Of a stretch of 12,296 bases of DNA, positions 1-6,414 are shown one piece after another. The stretch comes from Gammaproteobacteria bacterium. GTDB taxonomy: Bacteria > Pseudomonadota > Gammaproteobacteria > Natronospirales > REEB76. Position numbers and translations under genes: made by a program. The first letter of the stretch is position 1. Each line of letters starts with the position of its first letter. The notes beneath the pieces were generated by a model. The model was not told the origin of the DNA. It made no database searches and saw nothing but the letters and a program-made list of their open reading frames with translations. The stretch spans positions 1-12,296 of the forward strand of contig DAHVFI010000225.1 of the NCBI GenBank assembly GCA_027317045.1, in the 5' to 3' direction.

Positions 1-837
1 AAACTGGATCGTCCATTGCAGCTGATATTCGTGTCCACGCAACAGACATCCTCCCTCGCCTGCCACCCACGCATCCTGGTGCGGCTTGGTAATGATTCTC
101 AAGCGACACTCATCGAAACCTATTTCGGCCTCGAAGACGCCGCCAACTTCACCAACAGTTACACGCAGATTGTGCTTGGTGAAAACACGCGACTCGAACA
201 TCTGCGTGTACAACGGGAAAGCCTGGGTGATTTCCATGTGAGCCGTGTGCATGTCAGCCAACAAGGCGGCAGCTCTTACCTTTCTCATACGTTCAATCTC
301 GGCGGTTTGTGGGTGCGCACGGATCTGCACGCGCGGCTGGAAGCACCGCTTGCGGAAGCGATTTTCAACGGCCTGTACGCCGTCAACGGCAGGCAGCACG
401 TTGATAATCACACCCGCATTGAGCACCTGGCGCCCGCTACCCGCAGCAGCGAGTTGTATCGCGGCATCATCGGCGGCCACGCCCGCGCGGTGTTCAACGG
501 CAAGGTGGTGGTGGCCAAGCATGCGGTAAAGACCGACGCGGCCCAAACCAACAACAACTTGTTGCTGTCGCGCACCGCGGAAATTGACACCAAGCCGGAA
601 CTGGAGATCTATGCCGACGATGTGCAATGCAGTCACGGCGCCACCATCGGCCAACTGGACGAGCAGGCGCTGTTCTACCTGCGCTCCCGCGGAATCGATT
701 TGCAAACTGCGCGCGCCCTGCTGGTCGAGGCTTTCAGCCTTAAACTCTTGGAGCGCATCCCGGCGCCGGAATTGCGTGCCTACGCCGCCCGCCAAATCAA
801 GACCGTGCTGCCCCGCCAATCCGCGGCGGCGGAGTAG
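1..837 (+). CDS. sufD: SufD, FeS cluster assembly scaffold subunit (5' part missing)
   Basis: This is the C-terminal 278 residues of SufD. The frame is open from base 1, so the start lies outside the window; family members are usually about 420-440 residues, so roughly a third is missing. SufD forms the cytosolic SufBC2D complex on which Fe-S clusters are built. The diagnostic segment is ADDVQCSHGATIGQLD (613-660). Its Cys (628-630) and His (634-636) align with the CxH pair of E. coli SufD, C358 and H360, where the His is implicated in cluster formation at the SufB-SufD interface. The body is the repetitive beta-helix type typical of SufB/SufD. The more SufD-like reading rests on the position just before sufS and on the lack of the extra cysteines of SufB. 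The stop is followed after 2 nt by sufS, so the two are co-transcribed. Confidence 0.93.
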   Translation, partial: KLDRPLQLIFVSTQQTSSLACHPRILVRLGNDSQATLIETYFGLEDAANFTNSYTQIVLGENTRLEHLRVQRESLGDFHVSRVHVSQQGGSSYLSHTFNLGGLWVRTDLHARLEAPLAEAIFNGLYAVNGRQHVDNHTRIEHLAPATRSSELYRGIIGGHARAVFNGKVVVAKHAVKTDAAQTNNNLLLSRTAEIDTKPELEIYADDVQCSHGATIGQLDEQALFYLRSRGIDLQTARALLVEAFSLKLLERIPAPELRAYAARQIKTVLPRQSAAAE

Positions 838-839
838 AC

Positions 840-2096
840 ATGAACGCGCGGCACGACCGTAACCCCCTGCTCATGCCGGATTTCGATGCGCCGCACTGGC
901 GGCGCGACTTCCCCATCCTGCAGCAACAGGTTCACGGCAAACCGCTGGTGTATCTGGACAACGCGGCTACCTCCCAAAAGCCCCAGGCGGTCATCGCCGC
1001 GGTTGCCGGCTATTATGAGAAGCTCAATGCGAACGTGCACCGTGGTGTGCATCAACTGAGCGAACTGGCCACCGCAGCGTATGAAGGTGCGCGTGAGAAG
1101 CTACGGCGTTTTGTCAATGCCGCTTCCCTGAAGGAAATCATCTTCGTGCGCGGCGCCACCGAAGCCATCAACCTGGTGGCCCAGAGTTACGGCCGCGGCC
1201 GTTTCCAGGGCGGCGACGAGATCATCCTCTCGGAGATGGAGCACCATTCCAACATCGTGCCCTGGCAGCTCCTGCATGAGCAGATGGGCGCGGTACTAAA
1301 AATAGTACCCATCACCGATGCCGGCGAGCTGGAACCCGGCGCCTATGAAAAACTGTTCACCTCGCGTACCCGGCTGGTGGCTCTCGCCCACGTCTCCAAT
1401 GCGCTGGGTAGCATCAATCCCGTGAAGAAAATGATTGTCCATGCGCACCAGCACGGGGTACCGGTGTTGCTGGACGGTGCCCAGGCGGTACCACATCTGC
1501 CGGTGGACGTCAGGGACCTGGATTGCGATTTCTACGCCTTCTCCGGTCATAAGATGTTCGGCCCCACCGGCATCGGCGTGCTCTACGCAAAAGAAGCCTT
1601 GCTCGCCGAGATGCCGCCTTATCAGGGTGGTGGCGACATGATCCGCACGGTGCGTTTTACCGGCAGCACCTGGAATGAGCTGCCTCACAAGTTCGAAGCC
1701 GGCACACCGAATATCGCCGGCAGCATCGGTTTGGGCGCGGCGGTGGATTATCTGGAAAGCATCGGCATGCTGTCTATCCAGAATTACGAGCAGGCCCTGC
1801 TTGAATATGGCACGCAACGTCTGCAAACGGTTAAAAACCTGAGGCTCGTGGGTACCGCACGGCACAAAGCCGGCGTGTTGTCCTTCGTGATGGAGGGCAT
1901 CCACCCTCACGACATCGGCACCATCGTGGATCAGGAAGGCGTCGCCATCCGCACCGGTCATCACTGCGCCATGCCGGTGATGGAGCATTTCCGTATCCCC
2001 GCCACTGCCCGCGCCTCCCTCGCCTTCTACAACACCCGCGAGGATATCGATGCGCTGGTGCAGGCATTGGAAAAAGTCCGCGAGGTATTCCGCTGA
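840..2096 (+). CDS. sufS: SufS, PLP-dependent cysteine desulfurase
   Basis: This cytosolic enzyme converts cysteine to alanine and passes the sulphur, as a persulfide, to the SUF machinery. At 418 residues it has the usual family length and looks complete. The PLP lysine is K238 in SGHKMFGPTG. The persulfide-carrying cysteine is C376 in RTGHHCAMPV. H135 (EMEHHSN) is placed to stack on PLP, D212 and Q215 (LDGAQA) to hold the ring, and R391 (RAS) to bind substrate carboxylate. The RTGHHC loop is that of group II desulfurases (SufS/CsdA), not of IscS. The ATG at 840 has a GGAG (831-834) 5 nt upstream that overlaps the sufD stop. A later in-frame ATG at 873 (MPDFDAPHW) is a possible alternative. 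The stop overlaps the next start as TGATG, which suggests translational coupling with sufU. Confidence 0.96.
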   Translation: MNARHDRNPLLMPDFDAPHWRRDFPILQQQVHGKPLVYLDNAATSQKPQAVIAAVAGYYEKLNANVHRGVHQLSELATAAYEGAREKLRRFVNAASLKEIIFVRGATEAINLVAQSYGRGRFQGGDEIILSEMEHHSNIVPWQLLHEQMGAVLKIVPITDAGELEPGAYEKLFTSRTRLVALAHVSNALGSINPVKKMIVHAHQHGVPVLLDGAQAVPHLPVDVRDLDCDFYAFSGHKMFGPTGIGVLYAKEALLAEMPPYQGGGDMIRTVRFTGSTWNELPHKFEAGTPNIAGSIGLGAAVDYLESIGMLSIQNYEQALLEYGTQRLQTVKNLRLVGTARHKAGVLSFVMEGIHPHDIGTIVDQEGVAIRTGHHCAMPVMEHFRIPATARASLAFYNTREDIDALVQALEKVREVFR

Positions 2097-2545
2097 TGGA
2101 CCTCAAGGAGCTCTATAAGGATGTAATCGTAGACCACAACCGCAGTCCACGTAACTTCCGCAAGATCCCCGACGCCACACGCATCCAGGAAGGCTTCAAT
2201 CCCCTGTGCGGCGACAAGCTCACCGTGTATCTCAAGCTCGACGGCGAGCGCATCAGCGATCTGAGTTTCGAGGGCTCCGGCTGCGCCATCTCCGTGGCCT
2301 CGGCTTCACTCATGAGCGAACGCCTGAAAGGCAAGACCGTCATGGAAGCCCAGCAGCTTTTTGACAGGATGCACGCGCTGCTGACCCGTGAAGGTATGGA
2401 TAGCGACCCGGAATCCCTGGGCAAGCTCGCCGTCCTGTCGGGTGTGCGCGAATATCCCTCGCGGGTAAAATGCGCAACGCTCTGCTGGCACACGTTAAAA
2501 AATGTTCTGGAACATCCCGGCAACCCGCCGGTTTCCACGGAATAG
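2096..2545 (+). CDS. sufU: SufU-type scaffold / sulphur acceptor of SufS
   Basis: This 149-residue protein belongs to the IscU/SufU (NifU N-terminal) family. The metal ligands expected for SufU are present: C38 and D40 in NPLCGDK, C63 in GSGCAIS, and C126 in RVKCATLCW. The GSGCAISVASASLM segment and the inserted stretch before the last cysteine (about residues 83-110) resemble SufU rather than IscU. The IscU co-chaperone motif LPPVK is absent. SufU in Firmicutes is a zinc protein that takes the persulfide from SufS; the same job is likely here because no sufE lies next to sufS. The start overlaps the sufS stop by one base, with a GAGGT at 2082-2086. The gap to sufT is 3 nt. A role as a true Fe-S scaffold cannot be excluded from sequence. 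Confidence 0.9.
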   Translation: MDLKELYKDVIVDHNRSPRNFRKIPDATRIQEGFNPLCGDKLTVYLKLDGERISDLSFEGSGCAISVASASLMSERLKGKTVMEAQQLFDRMHALLTREGMDSDPESLGKLAVLSGVREYPSRVKCATLCWHTLKNVLEHPGNPPVSTE

Positions 2546-2548
2546 CCC

Positions 2549-3097
2549 ATGTACGACCGCGATCCCGTCATTCTCAAGCGTGCCTGCGAGGCGGCCATGA
2601 TCCCCGCCGGCACCCGCGTCATCATCCCCGAAGGTACCGAGGTGAATGTGGCGCAATCCCTGGGCGGCAGTTTCACCGTCTATGTGGACGGCAATCTGCT
2701 GCGTATCGCCGGCAAGGATGCGGATGCCCTGGGACTGGAACCGCCGGAAGAGCCCAAACTGCCGGAGAATCCTACCGACGACGATGTGGAAAAGCTGGTC
2801 TGGGAGCAGATGAAAACCTGCTACGACCCGGAGATTCCCATCAATATCGTGGACCTGGGCCTGGTCTACGAATGCAAGTTGAGTGATTCCGGCGACGGCA
2901 ATAAACTCGTGGATGTGAAAATGACCCTGACGGCACCGGGTTGCGGCATGGGCAACATTCTGTCGGCCGATGTGCAGCAAAAGATCGAATCGGTCCCGCT
3001 GGTGAAAGCAGCCCGCGTGGAAATAGTCTTCGATCCGCCCTGGAGCCGCGACATGATGTCGGATGAGGCCAAGCTCCAGACCGGCATGTATTACTAG
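2549..3097 (+). CDS. sufT: SufT, MIP18/DUF59-family Fe-S maturation factor
   Basis: A 182-residue protein with an N-terminal part of about 75 residues followed by the MIP18/DUF59 domain (about 78-170). Domain hallmarks are DPEIPINIVDLGLVY (93-107), TAPGCGMG (128-135) with the conserved cysteine C132, and DPPWSRDMMSDEAK (162-175). The long form with the N-terminal extension, found in SUF operons, is the type named SufT. In bacteria where it has been studied, SufT supports maturation of Fe-S proteins when demand for clusters is high; the chemistry is not settled. The ATG at 2549 has only a weak GGA (2539-2541) upstream, so translation probably depends on coupling to sufU, which ends 3 nt before. 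It is the last gene before a gap holding a palindromic repeat. Confidence 0.9.
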   Translation: MYDRDPVILKRACEAAMIPAGTRVIIPEGTEVNVAQSLGGSFTVYVDGNLLRIAGKDADALGLEPPEEPKLPENPTDDDVEKLVWEQMKTCYDPEIPINIVDLGLVYECKLSDSGDGNKLVDVKMTLTAPGCGMGNILSADVQQKIESVPLVKAARVEIVFDPPWSRDMMSDEAKLQTGMYY

Positions 3098-3113
3098 AAA
3101 CGGTCTTTAAATG

Positions 3114-3239
3114 CCGTTCGCCCTGAGCCCTTCGTCAAGCTCAGGACAGGCGTAGCGCCGAAGTTGCGAAGTCGAAGGATAGAATTTGCGCCATGGCAGT
3201 GATGTTTCGACTTCGCTGCGCTACGCTCAACATGAACGG
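3114..3239. repeat. Complex imperfect palindromic repeat (REP/MITE-like) inside the SUF operon
   Basis: This element fills most of the 228-bp gap 3098-3325 between sufT and the Rieske gene; no gene is seen there. The arms pair in blocks: CCGTTC (3114-3119) with GAACGG (3234-3239), TGA (3124-3126) with TCA (3227-3229), GCGTAGCGC (3150-3158) with GCGCTACGC (3218-3226), and GCGAAGTCGAA (3166-3176) with TTCGACTTCGC (3206-3216). That is 29 paired positions around a 29-nt central loop. The left arm carries an extra 23 nt relative to the right arm, containing its own hairpin CCTGAGC (3122-3128) / GCTCAGG (3139-3145). The motifs resemble short dispersed palindromic repeats seen in many proteobacterial intergenic regions; that resemblance is from memory. 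The folded RNA could affect read-through or stability between sufT and the downstream gene. No target-site duplication is evident. Confidence 0.75.
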
Positions 3240-3325
3240 ATCCTGGTTCTTGAGCCCGCTTCCAGGGGAAATACGCGATTGCGGCATAACCTTTCATCGT
3301 GGATATAATCTCTGAGGTACTTTGA

Positions 3326-3646
3326 ATGGCAAACTGGGTCAACGTGGGTTCCGTGGAAGAAATTCCACCCGGTCAATACAAAACCATTGATATCAATGAT
3401 GTCTTGGTCGCGGTGTTCAACATCGAGGGCCAGTTCCACGCCATCGAGGATGTCTGCACCCACGACGGTGGGATTCTTACCGGTGGCCTGCTTGCGGGCT
3501 GCATCATCACCTGCCCGCGCCACGGCGCCCAGTTCGACGTGCGTACCGGCGAAGTGCTGGCGGCGCCTGCCTATGAGCCTGTCGCGACCTTTCCGGTGCG
3601 AATCGAGGATGGCATGGTGCAGGTCAAGGATGATCGCTGGGATTGA
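3326..3646 (+). CDS. Rieske-type [2Fe-2S] ferredoxin linked to the SUF operon
   Basis: A 106-residue soluble protein made of a single Rieske domain. The cluster-binding boxes are CTHDGG (C44, H46) and CPRHGAQFD (C63, H66), giving CxH-x16-CxxH with two cysteines and two histidines. There is no signal peptide or membrane helix, so it is a cytosolic ferredoxin like the small ferredoxin subunits of ring-hydroxylating oxygenases or NirD-like proteins. No oxygenase gene is nearby. Its place after sufD-sufS-sufU-sufT suggests a link to cluster assembly, perhaps as electron donor or as a client; this is inference. A GAGG (3314-3317) precedes the ATG by 8 nt. It is separated from sufT by the palindromic repeat and ends in the intrinsic terminator that closes the operon. 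Confidence 0.92.
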   Translation: MANWVNVGSVEEIPPGQYKTIDINDVLVAVFNIEGQFHAIEDVCTHDGGILTGGLLAGCIITCPRHGAQFDVRTGEVLAAPAYEPVATFPVRIEDGMVQVKDDRWD

Positions 3647-3660
3647 TTCCCGGATTTTTT
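3637..3660 (+). terminator. Intrinsic terminator of the SUF operon
   Basis: A stem CTGGGA (3637-3642) / TCCCGG (3648-3653) of six pairs, one of them T-G, encloses a 5-nt loop. It is followed by one A and six T (3655-3660). The stem overlaps the Rieske stop codon (3644-3646). The T tract lies on the plus strand only, so it should stop the SUF transcript; it abuts the stop codon of the convergent membrane-protein gene. Confidence 0.65.
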
Positions 3661-3964
3661 AATGCTCGTCCCGTCCTTTGCTATCGCCGTCCTCCACCGT
3701 ATATTCGCCCTCGATGGTAACGCCGTTATCCCGTGGTTTTCGGGAGTGGCGCGGATGCATATCTAACCCAAGCTTGCGGCGCAGCCACCAAGCGCGCAGG
3801 TATAGGAAAATGAACAGGATGGCGGCTATGCCGACCAGAACAGCAATGATAATAGCGCCGAAAAACACCGCGACCGCACCGACCGCAATCAACAGCAGCG
3901 ATGCCAATAATCTGGCAATGGGACCGCGCTGGGATTGAGGTGGCATGCCTTGCAGGCGAAACAT
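3659..3964 (-). CDS. Small two-helix inner-membrane protein, function unknown
   Basis: I do not recognise a named family. The 101-residue product has a short polar N-terminus, a hydrophobic stretch at about 17-56 long enough for two membrane helices joined by a tight turn, a basic patch (RAWWLRRKLG, 57-66) and a charged hydrophilic tail. The tail contains the sequence VTIEGEYTVEDGD (82-94). The basic residues after the helices suggest that the tail is cytoplasmic. The ATG at 3964 is chosen because a GGAG lies 10 nt upstream; an ATG seven codons in (3946) is an alternative, and the longer open frame further upstream overlaps the glycosyltransferase and has no membrane-protein character. It begins 16 nt after the glycosyltransferase stop, so the two are probably co-transcribed, which hints at an envelope role. 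It converges on the SUF operon. Confidence 0.72.
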   Translation of the reverse strand: MFRLQGMPPQSQRGPIARLLASLLLIAVGAVAVFFGAIIIAVLVGIAAILFIFLYLRAWWLRRKLGLDMHPRHSRKPRDNGVTIEGEYTVEDGDSKGRDEH

Positions 3965-3980
3965 CGGATTCACACTCCAT

Positions 3981-5021
3981 TCATTGCAGATATTTATCGC
4001 TGATTTCCGCTGCCGCCGAAAGTATATCAATGGCCTGCATGTCGCTTTCACCACTGCCGGCTGGCGGTTCAAATGCAAGACGCCTCTCGGCGGCGTTGAC
4101 CGCCTGCCAGCGCAGCGCCGTCGAGGAGCGCCGCCGGGGATAAAAAGCCGCTGTGCAGCGGTCGAGTGCCGCCGCGACATGCAGCGGGCCGGTGGAGCCG
4201 CTGATGAACACGTCACAGAATTGCAGGTGCCTGGCGAACTTCACCAAGCCTTCCCGGGAACTATACAGGCAATGGGGCACACCGGTCAGCAGCCCGGAAA
4301 GCGCCTGCGAGCGGGATTCCTCACCCGGACCCGCCGTCAACACCACATGGTGGCCGTTGCGTGATTGCAGATGGCGGATCAGCTCTGCGTACTGCTCCAG
4401 CGAAAGGTTGCTGGCGGAACCCCCGTGCCCGGCATGCACAAACACCAGCCGGCTTGCTCCGGGAATGCGATGAGTATTTCGGAATTCCGACTCCAACGCA
4501 CTGACTTCCGTTTCATGGAAATGCAGATACGGAGGTTGCGGGAGCGGCGCCGGCTGGGAACGGTGGTCCAGCAAGAACACTTTCACCAGATCCAGATTGT
4601 ATTCATATTCCGGTTTCGCCGACTCGGAGCGCCGTTGCTTCAGTCGGTGGTTGTAGAAAACCTGCGCGAGTTTTGTGGCCGGCGCCAGCCGGTATCCAAT
4701 GCCGGCTGACCAGACTGCCAGCCCGGTATCGAAGCGCGAAAACAGCGTGATGACGGCGTCGAAATGGTGGGGGCGCAGCAATTTTGCCAAAGCCCGGCCG
4801 TTGCGCCAGTCACCCTGCTGCTTCGGGTCAATGATGACTGAATGGAGTGACGGGCAGATTTCCGCCAATGACGCGGTGTAAGCGGGTACCAGAACCGTAA
4901 TATGCGCTTCCGGCAGACTGGCCCGCAGCCACGCCAGTGCCGGCCAGGCCAGCATGAAATCGCCGAGCCTGTCGTTGCGGATGACGAGGATTTTTGGCGC
5001 GGGGTTCACTGGATGCTGCAT
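3981..5021 (-). CDS. Glycosyltransferase family 9 (ADP-heptose:LPS heptosyltransferase-like)
   Basis: A 346-residue protein of the GT9 family, whose members transfer heptose to the inner core of lipopolysaccharide at the cytoplasmic face of the inner membrane. The N-terminal Rossmann-like half starts with ILVIRNDRLGDFMLAWPAL (11-29), where RNDRLGD is the family's opening motif. The C-terminal half holds HAGHGGSASNLS (196-207) and the nucleotide-sugar site SGSTGPLHVAAAL (274-286). The acceptor cannot be read from sequence, so no WaaC or WaaF symbol is given. The ATG at 5021 is the first possible start: the frame has a TAA inside the upstream tRNA and no ATG, GTG or TTG between. A GTG at 5009 is the only near alternative. 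No Shine-Dalgarno site is visible, and the start is 7 nt from the tRNA 3' end. No other LPS gene is in the window. Confidence 0.87.
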   Translation of the reverse strand: MQHPVNPAPKILVIRNDRLGDFMLAWPALAWLRASLPEAHITVLVPAYTASLAEICPSLHSVIIDPKQQGDWRNGRALAKLLRPHHFDAVITLFSRFDTGLAVWSAGIGYRLAPATKLAQVFYNHRLKQRRSESAKPEYEYNLDLVKVFLLDHRSQPAPLPQPPYLHFHETEVSALESEFRNTHRIPGASRLVFVHAGHGGSASNLSLEQYAELIRHLQSRNGHHVVLTAGPGEESRSQALSGLLTGVPHCLYSSREGLVKFARHLQFCDVFISGSTGPLHVAAALDRCTAAFYPRRRSSTALRWQAVNAAERRLAFEPPAGSGESDMQAIDILSAAAEISDKYLQ

Positions 5022-5028
5022 TGAAAAT

Positions 5029-5118
5029 TGGCGGAGAGGGTGGGATTCGAACCCACGAAGGACTTACGCCCTTGCCGGTTTTCAAGACCGGTACCTTCAA
5101 CCACTCGGTCACCTCTCC
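5029..5118 (-). tRNA. tRNA-Ser (anticodon UGA)
   Basis: A 90-nt gene with encoded CCA. The acceptor stem is GGAGAGG (5112-5118) with CCTCTCC (5033-5039), discriminator G at 5032 and CCA at 5029-5031. The anticodon stem CCGGT/ACCGG encloses loop CTTGAAA, giving anticodon TGA (5082-5084), which reads UCA and other UCN codons. A long variable arm (built on AAGGGC...GTCCTT) and the GGTTCGAATCC T-arm confirm a class II serine tRNA. It lies 15 nt downstream of serS, in the same direction. No terminator follows it, so transcription probably continues into the glycosyltransferase. I saw no second copy of its 3' end in the window, so there is no sign of an integrated element here. Confidence 0.98.
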
Positions 5119-5136
5119 TAATGCGGCCGCGCATTA
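5119..5136. repeat. Perfect palindrome filling the serS/tRNA-Ser spacer
   Basis: TAATGCG (5119-5125) and CGCATTA (5130-5136) are perfect inverted repeats around the 4-nt GCCG. The element includes the serS stop codon at one edge and touches the first base of the tRNA at the other. In a serS-tRNA read-through transcript it would fold into a 7-bp hairpin directly before the mature tRNA 5' end. No T tract follows, so it is not an intrinsic terminator. Confidence 0.8.
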
Positions 5137-5138
5137 TA
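5125..5138 (-). promoter_or_regulatory. Candidate tRNA-Ser promoter: -10 box with GC-rich discriminator
   Basis: On the minus strand a consensus TATAAT (5133-5138) is followed by GCGCGGCC, the GC-rich discriminator typical of growth-rate and ppGpp controlled stable-RNA promoters. Transcription would start about 7 nt later, near 5126, some 8 nt before the mature tRNA. The -10 box overlaps the serS stop codon. No good -35 box is seen at 16-18 nt upstream (the bases there read CTATAT), so this is a partial match. The tRNA could also be made by read-through from serS. Confidence 0.45.
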
Positions 5139-6405
5139 TAACGGTGACTCCGCCCATATAGGCGTGCAAAGCCGGCGGAATATGGATCCTGCCCTGCTTG
5201 TCCTGGCAATTCTCCATGATGGCGATCAATGCCCGGCCCACGGCCACGCCGGAACCGTTAAGTGTGTGCAGCAATCCGGGCTTGCCGGTTTCGGGATTGC
5301 GCCAGCGCGCCAGCATGCGCCGCGCCTGGAAATCCGTGCAATTGCTGCATGAAGAAATCTCGCGGTAGCGCTGCTGGCCCGGCAGCCAGACTTCCAGATC
5401 ATAGGTCTTGGCGGCCGCGAAGCCGGTGTCGCCGGCACATAGCGCCACCACACGGTACGGCAGTTCCAGATTCTGCAGAATTTTTTCCGCGTGACCAGTA
5501 AGCTCTTCCAGGGCCTGATATGAATCTTCGGGTTTCACCAGCTGCACCAATTCGACTTTTTCGAACTGGTGCTGGCGGATCATACCGCGGGTATCCTTGC
5601 CGGCGGCCCCCGCTTCGGCGCGGAAACAGGGCGTATGCGCCACATAGCGGCGCGGCAAAGTATCGGCTTCCAGGATTTCATTGCGCGCCAGATTGGTGAC
5701 CGGCACCTCAGCAGTGGGGATCAAAAAATATCCGTTCTCACCCTTGAGCGCAAATAGATCGTCGGAAAATTTCGGCAACTGGCCAGTACCGCGCAGAGTC
5801 TCTGCATTCACCATATACGGCACATAGACTTCTTCGTAACCGTGCTCGCGGGTATGCACATCCAGCATGAATTGGATCAGTGCCCGGTGCAGCCTGGCCA
5901 GCGGCCCCTTGAGCACCACAAAACGCGCACCGGAAATTTTCGCGGCACTCTCGAAATCCATGAGATGACGGGCGACGCCCAAATCCACATGATCCCTGGG
6001 CGTAAAATCGAAATGCCTTGGCTCGCCCCAGCGGCGCACTTCCCGGTTGGCGGATTCATCGCGCCCATCCGGAACCGAGTCGTGCAGCAGATTGGGCAAG
6101 CCGAGTTGGATCGCATCCAGCTCCGCTTCCAGCTTGCCGAACTCTTCTTCGGCGGATCCGAGCCGGCTGCCCAGATCGGCCACCTGCGCCATGAGCGGCC
6201 CCGTGTCCTGGCCCTTGGCCTTGGCCATGCCGATTGCTTTCGAACGGCTGTTGCGCTCGTTGCGCAACTGTTCCATGCGGGTCTGGAACTCCTTACGCCG
6301 GTTTTCCAGGACGGTATAGGCTTTTGCGTCCAATACGAAACCGCGGCGTGCGAGAGCATGGGCCACAGCCTGCGGATCGGTTCTCAATAGCTTGGGGTCG
6401 AGCAT
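5134..6405 (-). CDS. serS: Seryl-tRNA synthetase
   Basis: This class II aminoacyl-tRNA synthetase charges tRNA-Ser with serine in the cytosol. At 423 residues it is full length. The N-terminal region (about 30-105) is the charged helical hairpin (coiled coil) that grips the long variable arm of tRNA-Ser. The catalytic core has PTAEVPVTN (230-238, the TxE serine loop), motif 2 around CFRAEAGAAGKDTRG (260-274), and motif 3 NGSGVAVGRALIAIMEN (383-399). The ATG at 6405 opens the conserved MLDPKLLR start. It follows the rarA stop by 9 nt, with no good ribosome site (the leader is A-rich), so coupling to rarA is likely. The next gene downstream is one of its own substrate tRNAs, tRNA-Ser(UGA). Confidence 0.97.
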   Translation of the reverse strand: MLDPKLLRTDPQAVAHALARRGFVLDAKAYTVLENRRKEFQTRMEQLRNERNSRSKAIGMAKAKGQDTGPLMAQVADLGSRLGSAEEEFGKLEAELDAIQLGLPNLLHDSVPDGRDESANREVRRWGEPRHFDFTPRDHVDLGVARHLMDFESAAKISGARFVVLKGPLARLHRALIQFMLDVHTREHGYEEVYVPYMVNAETLRGTGQLPKFSDDLFALKGENGYFLIPTAEVPVTNLARNEILEADTLPRRYVAHTPCFRAEAGAAGKDTRGMIRQHQFEKVELVQLVKPEDSYQALEELTGHAEKILQNLELPYRVVALCAGDTGFAAAKTYDLEVWLPGQQRYREISSCSNCTDFQARRMLARWRNPETGKPGLLHTLNGSGVAVGRALIAIMENCQDKQGRIHIPPALHAYMGGVTVI

Positions 6406-6414
6406 GTTTTATTT

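Noticed and set aside
1296..1988. Minus-strand open frame of 230 codons opposite sufS
   Set aside because: It lies wholly within sufS on the other strand and has no family features.
3304..3309. TATAAT just upstream of the Rieske gene as its own promoter
   Set aside because: The predicted start near 3316 falls inside the ribosome site (3314-3317), and no good -35 is present (TTGCGG at a 19-nt spacing), so it is probably chance.
3965..4216. Longer N-terminal extension of the small membrane protein
   Set aside because: The extension overlaps the glycosyltransferase, is Arg/Pro-rich noise and lacks a ribosome site; the ATG at 3964 has one.
5029..5060. tRNA-Ser 3' end as an attachment site of an integrated element
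   Set aside because: No second copy of the 3' end, no integrase and no foreign gene content are seen in the window.
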